Shown here piece after piece: positions 31,860 through 43,607 of a stretch of DNA of 64,000 nt. Origin of the DNA: Branchipolynoe longqiensis (lineage: Eukaryota; Annelida; Polychaeta; Phyllodocida; Polynoidae); NCBI GenBank assembly GCA_030323885.1, contig CM059198.1, positions 61,530,917 to 61,594,916 on the forward strand, given 5' to 3'. The notes under the pieces are model-generated. The model made no database searches. It was given only the letters and a program-made list of their open reading frames with translations, and was not told the origin of the DNA. Position numbers and translations under genes: made by a program. Positions within the stretch are counted from its first letter, which is position 1. The number at the start of each line of letters is the position of its first letter.

Positions 31860-32578
31860 TGAATGTATAATATGAGTAGATAGTCTGTTTGCCCCGTTTT
31901 TGACAAGGGGGGCGGCAGTAACTTTACCAGAGTGTGCCGGCAGTTTTATTTAATTTATTTTTTGTTCAAGTGTTTTTATTCCTCTGAATAACATGTTATC
32001 AGTGCTAAACCACTGGTATTCCATCCCTAATCACAATTGCCTGTACACAGTAAACAAATTTACAACAATATACATATAGACAATTACAGGAAAATAAGCA
32101 AAACATCAGTACATGAATGATAGGCAAAGAATAAGATAAGCAAAAATGAAACATATGCGGGGAGGTAACTATGTTAGACTAGTATGGTAGGCGTTAGTAG
32201 GGGGTGGGGCATAACTGATTATCTTTCTAGTAGTAACATACTTGTTGAAAGGGTGATGGGGGATGTAGGGTGGGCCTTTGTGATTGAAATTGTGTTCATG
32301 GTAATCTCAGGTGGGGCCTATTGAGTTAGTAAGTAGGTTAATATTGATTAATCATATTCGAGTTGTACAAAGATGAATCCCTACCCTGTTCTCTGCTTCC
32401 TAAATTGTTTCCGCTTGGAAAGCTACAATTCTTCACGTCTAAATCTAGCTTCTCCCCATTTACCTTTCTTTTAACGTTAATGTCGTTCTAACTGTTGATT
32501 ACTATGCAGATAGAGTTTGTTGTTGATATGTTACCATGACAACCCCACAGAACGACTTTTCCCGCCTTAAAATTGGAA
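31860..32578. other. AT-rich, no gene seen
   Basis: Single-copy-looking sequence with short TA and GT-rich runs. Confidence 0.4.
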
Positions 32579-32788
32579 TTAATAGGATAGGGCAAGGATT
32601 GGTTAGCTCAGTGTCAGGATAAGGTGAATGAGTGGGATATCGGGTCATGGTGCTGGCGGCCTGGTTTCCCAGTGGGACAGCACTGTAAATTTGCCATGAA
32701 TGTGAAATGTTACAAGTCGGAACCTGTCCTGATATGAGCTTAAATGTTGCTCGGACTTAAATCTCCAAAAACCAACCAATCAACAAAC
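32579..32788 (+). mobile_element. SINE family A, distal body and tail
   Basis: It begins at AATAGGATAGGGCAAGG and ends CAAAAACCAACCAA. The head is missing. Confidence 0.75.
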
Positions 32789-33090
32789 TATGATAAAATA
32801 ACAGCACATGCGAGCAGTGCTATTGGGATGGAACACTGCAGCCTAAATAATATTAGCATAATACTTTATACACCACGATAAACTGCATACAATCGGAAAT
32901 AGCTTGACCTACTTACTATATGAGCTGCCTGCACGCCAAGTCTGTTACTATTCACACCTCCATTTTGTTTTTTAACCACTCTGCCGCTCTCACATATCAA
33001 TCACAAGTTAGGCGCTTAATTTAATGTTGCGGCCAGGCACACATGCCCAACACCAGATGGTGTTATGTGTGAGAAGTCATAATGACAGAG

Positions 33091-33436
33091 ACAAGATGGG
33101 ATGGCTGAATGAGTTGAGCGTCCGGCTCCAATTTTTGTAAATCGTGGGATTGGAACCGACTGGTTTGAACGCTAGTCGAGTCAAAGCAATGACTTAAAAA
33201 TGTATACTTGTCCTTTCCTAGCCAGGCGCTTGGAATTATTAGGATTGGGCAAGGGCTGATTGCTCAGTGTTAGGATAATGTGACTGAGTGGGATATCAGG
33301 TCATGGTGCTGGCGGCCTGATTTCCCAATGGGGCAACACTATAAAGTCACCATAAGCGTGCACTGTCGCAAGTCAGTACCCGTCTTGATATGGTCTTAGA
33401 TGTTGCAAGGATCTAAAGCTCCAACAACCAACCAAT
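33091..33436 (+). mobile_element. SINE family A, full length
   Basis: Head GATGGGATGGCTGAATGAGTTG with a poor B box, then a complete body and a CCAACAACCAACCAA tail. Confidence 0.85.
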
Positions 33437-33491
33437 GTGAATAAAGAAGACATACATTGAACAGAAAACAACCCGTCCTAACCAAAAGGGA

Positions 33492-33832
33492 CACCGGGCA
33501 CGGTGGCCGAATCGGTAGAGCACAGGCCTTTCGTGCGGAAGATCGGGAGTTTGCGAGTTTGGGTCCCGGTCGAGTCAAACCAATGACTTAAAAATTGATA
33601 CTTGTCGCTTCCTAGCCTGGTGCTCAGCATTATTATGATAGGGCAAGGACTGGTTAGTTCAGTGTCAGGATAATGTGACTGAGTGGGATATTGGGTCACT
33701 GTGCCAGTGGCCTGATTTCCCAGTCGGGCAGCACTATAAAACCTGCACGAGTGCATACTGTCACAAGTCGGTACCCATCCTGATATTACCTTAGATGTTG
33801 CTAGGACGTAAAACAACAACAAACAAACAAAC
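33492..33832 (+). mobile_element. SINE family A, full length
   Basis: Head ACCGGGCACGGTGGCCGAATCG with GGGTCCCGGTCGAGTC, complete body, and an ACAACAAACAAACAAAC tail. A second head-to-tail copy sits 56 bp upstream. Confidence 0.88.
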
Positions 33833-34084
33833 CTAAGGTGACTGCTGTATAAGTCTGTCTGAATCACCCCGACTGGCTCATTGAGTCTCTATGGGTGCTA
33901 AGTCACACATAATTGGGCATTAAGTGGTGGTAATAGTCCCCAATTAGCAATGATAGCACATGGTGGCGCTGTCCACCAGGCTGACCGCTGCTGGTTACAA
34001 GAACCAACAGGTGGTAGGGGTGGTCCCTCTGGTGGACTGTTCCATCCATTGCTAGTCATCACTACCCCCATCTATGTTAATTCT

Positions 34085-34800
34085 TATCAGCACAGATACT
34101 GACTTGTGACAGTGTGCGCTCATGGTAACTTTATAGTGCTGCCCAATTGGTAGATCAAGTTCCCCGCATCATGAGCCGATATCCCACTCAGTGACATTGG
34201 ACATAGGTATTCAGGTATTGCAGGTATAGCAATAACTCAGGGAGTTTGATGCCCCTGTCCTGCAGCATTGGAAAGCAGCGCCTTGTGGTACAGGTTCTTG
34301 ACAGAACCGAAGGCTAAGGGAGCAAACCCTAAACAGAAAACCATGTCACTGTCCTGACCAACCACTGCAGGGACAAATAGTTTTGCGCCTGTCTTGACAT
34401 GTTCTTGCTGGTGTGAAACCTCTATTTGCTCCCCAAGAGAGTGCCACTGGTAACTTTCAAAAGCGAGCAGTACTTCAACACTTTTTCAGGCAGCTTTTAT
34501 GAAAGGTATCAAGAGAAACCTGAAGCTGAGAGACATTAAGACCGACTCATGGACGCAACTCTCACAGCAGAGAGCTAAATGGAGAGCGGCAGTCAAGTAA
34601 TGAAAGCAGCCTTTGTCGCATCGCGACCGACAGCATGCTGATGATGATGACATTATCCTGATACTGAGCTATCCAGTCGTTGTACTATCCTAATACTGCC
34701 GAGCGCCATGATATGTCATTAGTTTGACTCGGCCAGGGTTCGAATTCCCGAACTTCCACACGGGAAGCCTGTGCTATATCGATTGGGCTATTGCATCCTG
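34085..34800 (-). mobile_element. SINE family A, split by a non-LTR fragment
   Basis: The distal body lies at 34085-34197, and the proximal body plus head at 34640-34800 (CTCGGCCAGGGTTCGAATTCC). The interruption is the element at 34198-34645. GACATT flanks both sides. Confidence 0.8.
34198..34645 (+). mobile_element. Non-LTR retrotransposon, longest 3' fragment of its family
   Basis: It ends in (GATGAT)n and is flanked by GACATT duplications within a SINE. Coding traces near 34498-34600 match the IKRNLKLRDIKTDSW, RAKWRAAVK tail, followed by the GTCGCATCGCGACC UTR. The upstream part includes TTTGCTCCCCAAGAGAGTGC. It has no intact RT. Confidence 0.8.
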
Positions 34801-34909
34801 TCCCCATCTAGGCCGTGGAAGATAACTTCTATTCAGACCTAGGCGTAACAGACCAGGGAAGGACCTCGAAGATTGAAGTATCTACAATGTTGTTCCTTAT
34901 TCCCTGGTA

Positions 34910-35252
34910 GGTTGGTTGCTGGAGTTTTACGTCCTGGCAACATCTAAGGTCATAACAGGACAGGTATCAACTTGTGGCAGTGCACACTTATGGCAACTTC
35001 ATACTGCTGCCCCACTGGGAGACCAGGCTGCCAGCACCATGACCTGATATCCCACTCAGTCACATTATCCTGATACTGAGCTAACCAGTCATTGTACTAT
35101 CCTAATAATGCCAACCGCCAGGCTAGGAAGTGACAAGTATACATTTTCAAGTCATTGGTTTGACTCGACTATGGGTTCGAACCCCATGATCTACCAAACG
35201 CCACGATCTACCAAAACAGGAGATGGTTGCTCAACTCATTCGGCCATTCGAC
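34910..35252 (-). mobile_element. SINE family A, full length
   Basis: Tail GGTTGGTTGCTGGAGTTTTACG, then complete body. The head has a small internal duplication of the CACGATCTACCAAA stretch. Confidence 0.85.
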
Positions 35253-35295
35253 TCTTCCCAGATAGGAGTAGAAACGAAACTCGTCCTTCATAATA

Positions 35296-35620
35296 CAGTA
35301 CAACCCCGTTAAACCAAGCTCAGTTAAACCAAACGATCGGTTAATCCAAACTTTTTTCGGCGGCCCGGCAAAATACTACCATTTATCAAATAAAACAGTT
35401 GGTTAAACCAAAGTCGGTTAATCCAAAGTATTGGTTAATCCAAACAAAATTGTCGGCCCCTGGCCACTTCCGCTACAGTTAAACCAAACTTTCATGTGGT
35501 TTTAATTTCACCTGAGACTTTTTTATATGATAAATGGTAGTATTTTGCCAGGTCGCCGAAAAAAGTTTGGATTAACCGATCGTTTGATTTAACCGAGGTT
35601 GGTTTAATGCGGTTAAACTG
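35296..35620. mobile_element. Pogo-like MITE (CAGTACAACCCCGTTAAACC)
   Basis: TA flanks both ends. The termini CAGTACAACCCCGTTAAACC and GGTTTAATGCGGTTAAACTG are inverted. The interior repeats GGTTAATCCAAA in both orientations, so the transcript would fold on itself. CAGT...ACTG ends with TA duplication fit the pogo/Tigger group of Tc1/mariner elements. Confidence 0.75.
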
Positions 35621-35690
35621 TATATACATAAAAAACAATAATCATAGTGTCCACATACATTGTACATTCATAATGCACCGCCGTTTTTGC

Positions 35691-35791
35691 CAAAGCCAAG
35701 TCAAAGTCAAAGCTTGGTTAAACCAATGATCGGTTAATCCAAATAAATTTCTAGGGTCCCTTCAAGTTTGGTTTAACAGGGTTATACTGTA
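35691..35791. mobile_element. Second, partial copy of the same pogo-like MITE
   Basis: AGCTTGGTTAAACCAATGAT through TTTGGTTTAACAGGGTTATA and CTGTA. Only the right half is present. Confidence 0.7.
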
Positions 35792-35834
35792 GTACTTTTG
35801 GTAAATTGAGTTATGCGTACATTCACATTCTTTC

Positions 35835-35997
35835 GCGGCCGGAGGTGGTGGATGAATGAGTAAAAGAGCGCAGGCTTCCTGTGCTGGAGGTTGGGAGTTT
35901 GATTGCCAGCCGAGTCAAACCAATGAGTGACAACATTCATACTTGTTACTACCTAGCTTTGCACTTGGCATTTCTAGAACAGGGAAAGCACTGGTTT
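35835..35997 (+). mobile_element. SINE family A, proximal part
   Basis: The head GGAGGTGGTGGATGAATGAG is diverged, and the AATGAGTGACAACATTCATA body is cut at about 35997. A second copy starts 100 bp later. Confidence 0.65.
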
Positions 35998-36099
35998 TCA
36001 TACCGGAACACTGTTTGCTCGGATTTAGAAATGGCCGTCGTTCACCCATACTTTGCTTCGGTGGGTGAATGTTGTATCTACCCCCGACCTGCAATGCAG

Positions 36100-36433
36100 A
36101 GCGGACGCGGCAGCCGATTCCGTAGAGCGCAGGCCTCCCCCGTGCGGAAGGTCGGGAGTTCAATTCCAGGTCGAATCAAACCAATGACTTACAAAATTGA
36201 AACTTGTCACTTCCTAGCCTGGCACTCGGCATTAATAGGATATGGCACGGACTGGGTAGTTTGGTGTCAAGATAATGTGACTGAGTGGGATATTGGGTCA
36301 TGGTGTCGACGGTCTGATTTCCAAGTGGGGCAGCACTATATAGTCACCATAAGTGTGCACTGTAACAATCCGGTGCCTGTCCTGATTTGACCTTAGATGT
36401 TGCCCGGACGTTAACCTCCAACAACCAACCAAC
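36100..36433 (+). mobile_element. SINE family A, full length
   Basis: Head GGACGCGGCAGCCGATTCCG with GAGTTCAATTCCAGG, complete body, and CCAACAACCAACCAACC tail. Confidence 0.85.
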
Positions 36434-36669
36434 CTGCAATAATTCAGCAATGCCTCTTCTCTGCGCTGCCATCAAACACAGACAGACCGGTGACATGCGA
36501 AAAGCCAGTGTAGCATGCCAATGCCTATATAGAGGCACTATCTAAGGACAGGGCATGGGTGAAAGGATGCTGTAACAAACTACAAAAGGGATGGGATCCT
36601 CTCCTGCAGGCCTGTATGTCATCCGGGTAGATGTACATAGTCGGCTAAGGTATCATACTCACATTAGGA

Positions 36670-36960
36670 AAAAAACTTTGAAAAATACAAAAAAACTAAT
36701 ATAGAAACTACTAACACCCAAAGCTCCAAGCGGCTGGCCCGAGCAAGACCGGGTAAACACTCCTGAGTGGAGGAATAGACCAAAGCAGAATCACAGCTGC
36801 CCAGCATTGAAAACAAGCACCCTCACAGGAGCTTATACGCTATGGACAGAGTAAATAACTTGTCACACACAAAAACAATAAAAAATAAAGAGGCTCAGAG
36901 ATCCAGAGATCCAGAGATCCAGAGGTCCAGAGGTCCAGAGGTCCAGAGGCCTTAGCATTC
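36670..36960. repeat. Dispersed repeat shared with 38311-38530, ending in a 9-bp array
   Basis: AAAAAAACTAATATA, CCAGCATTGAAAACAA and GAGCTTATACGCTATGGACAG recur in order at 38320-38490. At 36898-36950 a GATCCAGA/GGTCCAGA short array follows. The type of element was not recognised. Confidence 0.6.
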
Positions 36961-37204
36961 CGGACGTCCTGTCCCGGACCTTTCCCTTAGGCCTAATGGA
37001 AAGCCTGCCCCCCATCACCGAGGCCTGTCACGTGACCTGCGCGCATGCGCATTGGGCTAGTCACGACACAGCCTCCCCCGGCTGTCACTGTGGTGACAGA
37101 TTGGTTAACTCGCCTCGCACATTAGCTATCTCGATAAGAAGTGACTGTCAACACGACAAGCGAAACAGGTAGACATTAGTCACTCCCGCCGCAGCACCAG
37201 CTCT

Positions 37205-37315
37205 GGTTGGTTGGTTGTTGGAGTTTTACATCGTGGCAACATGTCAGGTCATTGCAGGAGGGCTACCAACTTGTGACAGTGGGCACTCATGGTGACTTAA
37301 TAGCGCTGTCCCAAA
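37205..37315 (-). mobile_element. SINE family A, 3' fragment
   Basis: GGTTGGTTGGTTGTTGGAGT through TAATAGCGCTGTCCCA. It is truncated at 37315. Confidence 0.75.
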
Positions 37316-37355
37316 TTCTAGAAAATGATCAATAATCTGAGCGATAATATTGTCG

Positions 37356-37855
37356 TGGTCTGCACTGACCTCTCAGGCAAGGAGCCGGATAGACAGGTAG
37401 GCGTGGGTAGCGTGGTGATATCAGGGAGCATAGGTGGTGTAATGGTTAGCACACTGGCCCGGAATGCAAAGTGATGTGGGTTCGAGTCCTGCTCTAGGCA
37501 CAATATTTCCCATTTTCATCACCCCCATGACACTGGTTGCCATGACCATGATCCTATACAAGCTATGCACTGTACAGCTGTTGAACCTACCCTGTCTGTG
37601 TGTAAGTGCACTGCCTGTATGTATGTAATTGTAAGCATTAAAAGACTTACAATTCCAGGGGGATGAGTGTAGTGGTCTGCACTCACCTCTCAGGCAAGGA
37701 GCCGCATAGATAGGTAGGCATGGGTGGAATGGTGATATCAGGGAGCCTAGCTGGTGTAATGGTTAGCACACTGGCCCAGAATGCAAAGAGATGTGGGTTC
37801 GAGTCCCGCTCTAGGCGCAATATTTCCCATTTTCATCACTCCCATGACAATATCA
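37356..37855 (+). mobile_element. SINE family B dimer, reference copy
   Basis: Two heads (TGGTGTAATGGTTAGCACAC, then TGGGTTCGAGTCC) lie about 320 bp apart. Each is preceded by GTGGTCTGCACT...CTCAGGCAAGGAGCC and followed by CCCATTTTCATCACTCCCATGAC-type sequence. The spacer contains the hairpin GTAAGCATTAAAAGACTTAC near 37630-37652. Box A and box B are near consensus in both heads. Confidence 0.85.
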
Positions 37856-38310
37856 TTGATAGGATATTTAGTATTGCGTCCGGCAGACAAGAACCCAAAC
37901 TCTCGCCTAAAATTTCTCGGTCACAAGCTGTTATCATAGAGGCAGTGAGATTTACGCAGGAGACTGAGGAGTTGGCATTCCTCTATTTCTATGTCTAAAC
38001 CTACGGCTCACGTACCCGTAGCCACTGCTGCTAAAAATACACTAGGAAATGAGGCGCATGCGCAGTGAGAGTGTCGTACCTTTAGACCGCCAGGTTACAC
38101 GTACGGCTCACGTAAGCGCAGCCACTGCCAATAAGAAAGTATCCTGGTGATATGTCACGGCCCACCAGCGGGGGACAGTCAATGGAATGTAACCACGTCA
38201 AAATGAACCAGATAATATACATAACAACCGCGTGCAAGGCTATGATATCTAAATAAGAGTAGGCTAGTCTAGTAATAAGAGTAGAAATAATAAAATATAT
38301 ATATACCAAG

Positions 38311-38530
38311 AAAATGCAAAAAAACTAATATAGTATACTAACCATACTAAGCAACTGTCTACCTGCTACTGTAATGCAGGCAACCAATCACCTTATCAGC
38401 TGCGACTGTGTGATAAGATAACTCCACCAGTACAGCTAGCTGGCCAGCATTGAAAACAAACCTGAGTATTCGAGCTTATATGCTATGGACAGTATAAATA
38501 CAGCCTCAGTAACAAATTAAAAAATTAAAA
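38311..38530. repeat. Dispersed repeat, second copy
   Basis: Matches 36670-36890 at its ends, with a different middle. A short CTCACGTA..CGCAGCCACTGCC duplication (about 38005 and 38106) precedes it. Confidence 0.55.
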
Positions 38531-38588
38531 GTCCTTCTTCTAGAATCTACTTTTTGGGACACACCACTCTATTTTGTATAGACTATAT

Positions 38589-38842
38589 CAACCAATGACT
38601 TAGAAATTGATACTTGTCGCTTCCTAGCCAGGCGCTCAGCAGTACAATTACTAGGATAGGGCAATGACTGGTTGTGCATGGTATCATGATAATGTGACTG
38701 TGTAGGGTATCAGGTCATGGTGCCAGCGGCCTGGTCTCCAGGTGAGGTAGCACTATAAAGTCGCCATGAGTGCACACAGTCACGAGTCGGTACCCGTCCT
38801 GATATCACTTAGATGTTGCTAGGATGTAAGACAACAAGAAAT
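38589..38842 (+). mobile_element. SINE family A, headless
   Basis: Begins CAACCAATGACTTAG and ends TGCTAGGATGTAAGACAAC. The head is missing. Confidence 0.8.
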
Positions 38843-39047
38843 AAGCAGATATAATATTTTGCTGGAAATATTCGCCGAATTGTTGATTAACCGTGCCCTG
38901 CCCTGAAGTACAGCTGCCTCTTATGTCTGGACCTGGAATTCCTGTTTGATAGCACACCTCCTCACCATCTGCCCATCTCCTGTATTGCACAGCACACCTC
39001 CACCATACAAAAACAGAGCCGAGCTAAAAGATCAACAACAAAACTTC

Positions 39048-39328
39048 GATTTCCAGAGTTTGGTTCCCGGTCGAGTCAAACCAATGACTTAACAATTGAT
39101 ACTTGTCACTTCCTAGCCTGGTGCTTGGCATTATTAGGATAGGGCAAGGACTGGTTAGCTCAGTGTCAGGATAATGTGACTGAGTGGGATATCGGGTCAT
39201 GGTGCCGGCAGCCTGATTTCCCAGTTGGGCAACACTATAAAACCACCATGAGTGCATACTGTCACAAGTCGGTACCCGTCCTGATATGACCTTAAATGTT
39301 GCTAGGATGTAAAAGAACAAACAAACAT
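39048..39328 (+). mobile_element. SINE family A, most of the head missing
   Basis: Starts at the B-box side (TTTGGTTCCCGGTCGAGTC), followed by a complete body and an ACAAACAAACA tail. Confidence 0.8.
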
Positions 39329-39388
39329 CGATTTCCAGCAGAACCAAACAAAAACGCTTCGAATGCGCATCTTCCGAGTTCCCGCATT

Positions 39389-39456
39389 CATGGTGACTTT
39401 ATACTGCTGCCACACTGGGAAATTAGGCCGCCAGTACCATGACCTGATAGCCCAGC
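39389..39456 (-). mobile_element. SINE family A, body fragment
   Basis: TCATGGTGACTTTATACTGC through ACCATGACCTGATAGCCCA. Confidence 0.65.
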
Positions 39457-40135
39457 TTATTGTTGTTTCTGCTTTCCACTAACTCTCCTGGCTATCAGCT
39501 TTTGCATCTCGGTTTATAGCTTCCAGGACAGAAATACAATGGGAGAAATTGTGGTGCTTTCATTATGTCACTGAGTACTATCATCATCTGAACCAGACGT
39601 GATGGCCAGACCAGCTTTTGCTCGGAATGAAAAACTAAATATATATAACCTATTTTGATAGACAAATAATACAATTGCTATACACTATACAGCATAGGCT
39701 GCTCCCTCACTTTATTTTCATGTTCAGAATGGGTTGTGCTGCACACAATGCAGCACATTCCACTTCCACTATGTACAAATCAAATGTGATCACTCCAACG
39801 GCTGGAAGACCAATGCCTCGGCGCTGATGAAATATGCATTCAGATGAATACAAATATTTACACAAAAACAAAGAAAACACGGAAAAAAAACCCGCGGAAC
39901 ACTTAAGTAGATTGTGCGGTTTGAGTGTGAATGGTTAGGTGCGAAGGTTTGCGTCCGAGGTGCTGAGTGTGACTAGATGCTGATGTTGTATGTGACCTAT
40001 CACTCAGCATTGGAGCATTAACTCGACCCGGCTCTTATCTGGTCAGACATTACCAGCATTAGGCTCCTGCCTTATCACCTCAGGCGACCAGCTGGGTTCA
40101 AGTTTTGTGGACACCCGACTAAACATTAAAGTTGC
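39457..40135. other. No gene seen
   Basis: Includes a short dispersed motif CAATGCCTCGGCGCTGATG (39818) also found with changes near 9790, 14548, 51540 and 53107. Otherwise unremarkable. Confidence 0.4.
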
Positions 40136-40139
40136 ATAG

Positions 40140-40475
40140 TCCGATGCTTTTGAGTTTTTGCTATTTTCTGAGATAAATATATTATACTAATGGTTATAAT
40201 CTACTTTACCTTAGTTTCAAGTAACTTTAATTTTAAATGCCTAAGTTTGGAGATATTTGATGTCAAAACATGCCAAAATAATGTTGGCAACCACGCCAAA
40301 ACTCTGACACCATAGACTTCAGTATTAACGGGTTCTATTAATTGACTTATTATGCCCTTCTATGCAGCAACAAATGTTTAATAAGTTCACCAGTGTCTAA
40401 GTTGGATATGTAGAATCAAATCTAGATAAGTGTTTTGGTTTTGAAAATTTGATGTTTTCATCGGACTATGCAACT
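40140..40475. mobile_element. TTAA-flanked MITE, reference copy of the GTTGCATAGTCCGATG family
   Basis: TTAA at 40136-40139 and 40476-40479. The 17-bp perfect inverted termini are AGTTGCATAGTCCGATG and its complement. It is 336 bp long, AT-rich and has no ORF. The TTAA duplication indicates a piggyBac-type source. Confidence 0.88.
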
Positions 40476-40495
40476 TTAAAGTTACACTATCTGAG

Positions 40496-40832
40496 ACCAG
40501 ACGGGATGGCCGAATGAGTTTGAGCGTCCGTGTCCCGTGTTAGTAGATCGTGGGATCGTGGCTTCGAGCCCTGATTGAGTCAAACCAATGACTTCAAAAT
40601 TGATACTTGTCGCTTCCTAGCCTGGTGCTCGGCATTATTAGGATAGGGCAAGGACTTGTTGGTTCAATGTCAGGATAATGTGACTGAGTGGGATATGAGG
40701 TCATGGTGCTGGCTGCCTGGTCTTCCAGTGGGGCAGCACTATAAAGTTGCCATGAGTATGCAACTTCACAAGTCAGTACCCGTCCTGATATGACCATAGA
40801 TGTTGCTAGGACGTAAAACAACAAACAAACAA
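40496..40832 (+). mobile_element. SINE family A, full length
   Basis: Head GACCAGACGGGATGGCCGAA, complete body and ACAACAAACAAAC tail. It lies 17 bp after the TTAA MITE. Confidence 0.88.
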
Positions 40833-40854
40833 TACATTATGTGATGGTTTTACT

Positions 40855-40965
40855 AGATGCGGTAGCCGAATCGGTAAAATGCAGGCAAAGACTGGTTAGC
40901 TCAGTGTCAGCATAATGTGACTGAGTGGGATATCGGTGCATGGTGTCCATGGCCTGGACTTGACA
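40855..40965 (+). mobile_element. SINE family A, internally deleted
   Basis: GATGCGGTAGCCGAATCGGTA is joined directly to the distal body CTGGTTAGCTCAGTGTCAG, skipping the B-box and proximal body. It decays after GCATGGTGTCC. Confidence 0.65.
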
Positions 40966-41179
40966 TCGTTGCAACATTTACGAGAACCTCTAACTGCTGA
41001 ATCCTGTGATGTCCAGCCAATTGGTGTTTGCAACCAGCAGCCTGACTGGATGGTAGGGGGGAACCACCTTCTGCATCTCGGAAGTTACATATTCGCTACC
41101 TTTCCTGTTGTGACCGTAGCTGTTTCGAGGGTGCATAAGTACAATAAACCAAGCCACGCTGAACCTAAATGATGTTATA

Positions 41180-41971
41180 CCCCTGTCACATTACAACGTT
41201 TCTGCCGGCATGCTGGCAACGCACAAAATATTTGCAACCCGTCAAGAGACGTCCAACTTTTCGGCGTTTTGGGAGAAAACTGGACGGATTAGTAGCATGG
41301 TATTAGCGCGCAGCCAACGAGGTTCGATGCGCGGCGGACGAAAGTGTCAATGAGCCTCCAGCGTGTTGTCAGCGTGTTGTCAGCATGTTGTTGGCGCGCT
41401 GTCGGCGCGTTGACGGCGTGGAGGTAGCGAGTTGGTATCCTATTAGTATTGTGTGAACCCATACACACCCGCCCCCAACACGTCAGGATGCGTCAGCAGC
41501 ACGTCCAGGTGCGCCGGCAACACGTCCAACGCGCTGAGAAACGCTGGCGGAGCACCGACAATGCGCCGATAACACGCTGGGAACCCGCTGGCGGGACGTT
41601 GCAGACGCCCCGACGGAACGCTCGCAATTTGGCGAAAAAAATGCCAACGTTAACCGATGTTGATCAACGTCCTGCCAGACTTCAGCCGGTGCGCCCCGAA
41701 CGGGTTCGACGTGTTGCTAATGTGTCCGTAACGCCCCCTCCAAAACGTGCTAACGCCCCCTACAAAACTTTCGCCCCAGACCGACGCGCGCCGACGGCCG
41801 CCGACGGCCGCCGACGTCTGCATTCACACGTTGCTATGTACCGATGCGCCGGAAACGCCCCAGTAATGTACCGGTAACGTGCCGGAGATGTACCAACGTT
41901 TCGCCCAAAATTGCAACACGTCAGCACGCATCGACGCTCGTTGGGCCGAAACGTTATAATGTGACAGGGCC
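41180..41971. mobile_element. CpG-rich inverted-repeat element (CCCTGTCACATTA termini)
   Basis: The left end CCCCTGTCACATTACAACGT and right end ACGTTATAATGTGACAGGG are inverted. The core is degenerate GCGTGTTGTCAGC/GCGCGTTGACGG motifs on the left and CAACACGTCC/GCGCCGA motifs on the right, so it could fold back. TTAA flanks are not conserved (left GTTATA, right ATAAG). It shares its terminal motif with 6999-7435 and 58424-58828. Confidence 0.75.
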
Positions 41972-42008
41972 ATAAGCCAGATGGTTCCAATGATCATGTG
42001 CATTGATT

Positions 42009-42326
42009 TAGGTTGCTTGTTGGAATTGTACGTTGTGGTCATATCAGAACGGGTACAGACTTGTTACAGTGTGCTCTCATGGCAACTTTATAGTGCTGCC
42101 CCACTCGGAGACCAGGCTGCCAGCACCGTGACCTGATATCCGACTCAGTCACATTATCCTGACACTGAGCCAATCAGTCATTGCCCTATCCTGAAAATGA
42201 TGTGTCCCTGGCTAGGAACTGACAAGTATAAATTTTTAAGTCATTGCTTTGACTCGACCAGGCATCCCACGATCTGGCCAAACGAGGGACGGACGCTGAA
42301 CTCATTCGGCCATCCTGTCTGGTCAT
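42009..42326 (-). mobile_element. SINE family A, near full length
   Basis: Tail GGTTGCTTGTTGGAATTGTACG with a short deletion of AACATCTAAG, then complete body and the GACAGGATGGCCGAATGAG head. Confidence 0.82.
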
Positions 42327-42329
42327 TGA

Positions 42330-43600
42330 TTTAGGTGGCAGCAATTGAAATCCACACAGGACCTTCTAGATTATATAAGCAGAGTATTTCTCAAGCACAA
42401 TGGCCGGACAAGATCCACAACTTGATATTGCAGCAAATAACATTGTAGATAAGGGCAACCATGTTTAAATAGCCGGCGAAAATATGGGTAACTGAAATGA
42501 GGACATAAATCAGTAATCTAAAAAGCAAAATATATTCTTTACATATCTCAATATATTTACCCTCAACTTTTGAACTGATTGGTTTATTACTCCAGTAGAT
42601 CATTGAACTTTAAAGTTTGAATTGACAGAACCCACATGTCAACATGGCAGCCATTGAGAGCTTTCTGGGTAATAATCCAATCTAGGTCAGGAACCAGACA
42701 TTTTCATTGCCTGAGGCAGTCAGGTGGTATAACCAGTTCATTCAAACATGGAGGATTTACTTCATGTACTCTATAACTTCGAACTGACTTTGTGTCATTA
42801 TGCCTTGATATTATGTTATTTTAACACTCTGGAGAGTATATGTTGAGGAAAAACCTATTTACTTGGATTGTAGCTTTTGGATTTTAATCAACATAAGGTA
42901 GGACTGCCAAACTAATAGGGCTGTCACATTTCACGCAGAAAGGGAGAGCCAGAGGTCCATAATGCAATGCGGTAATACATCATGTCAAACCAGGTGGACA
43001 TGTCATGGACAGGATGGAGAGAGGGTGAGAGAGAGAGGGAGGGGAGGGAGGCGAGTGGTCGGAGGCGAGGGTTATCTCCTCATTTAGGGGTAGACACTTC
43101 TATTTCAGCTGAATATGAATTGGTCATGTTGGCACTAACCTCTGCAATTTACGACAGGAAAGCAGAAGTGAAATATATGCATGACGCGGTGTTAGCGAAC
43201 CAGAACTGGTTTTGGCGGGGATTTCTAGGTTAGAGGTGAAAACCCAGTATGCAAGGAGTGGTGTTAGCGCAAACACACCGAGTGTAAGCTATTTTAAGAT
43301 CCTAATATTATTACAAATTGAGCGGTGCCGCATGGTTTAGTTCCACGAGTCCTCACTACCCGGACCTGCTTATTGAGGACTCGTAGAACTAACCAGGCGT
43401 ACCCGTGTAAGGTAGATTATAAACGATCAAGCTAGTATATTTATCTCAGAAAACGATAGAAACTCAAAACCATCAAACTATGCAACTGTACAAAATGTTC
43501 ATGAACATAGAATGGTAGTCTTGCTAGTTAAGCTTTTGTACTTAATTGAAAATTCTGGCACTGGGAGAGTGGGTTTGCACAGAGTCAAGCATAGTCTAAA
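42330..43600. other. No gene seen, with short repeat remnants
   Basis: A purine-rich GAGAGAGGGAGGGG tract lies at 43018-43062. A solitary AGGGCTGTCACATTTC terminus lies at 42918. A right-end fragment of the TTAA MITE (GAAAACGATAGAAACTCAAAACC) lies near 43415-43490. No gene is evident. Confidence 0.4.
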
Positions 43601-43607
43601 TATATGG

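Noticed and set aside
37780..37815. Possible functional tRNA-Gln gene
   Set aside because: The A and B boxes are good, but acceptor-stem pairing is absent and the sequence continues as a dispersed SINE. It is treated as a SINE head.
39818..39850. CTGATGA resembling a hammerhead ribozyme core
   Set aside because: No matching GAAA segment and no stems I-III at proper spacing.
41449..41990. 142-codon Arg-rich open frame and minus-strand partners
   Set aside because: They lie wholly within the CpG-rich inverted-repeat element and reflect its repeat composition.
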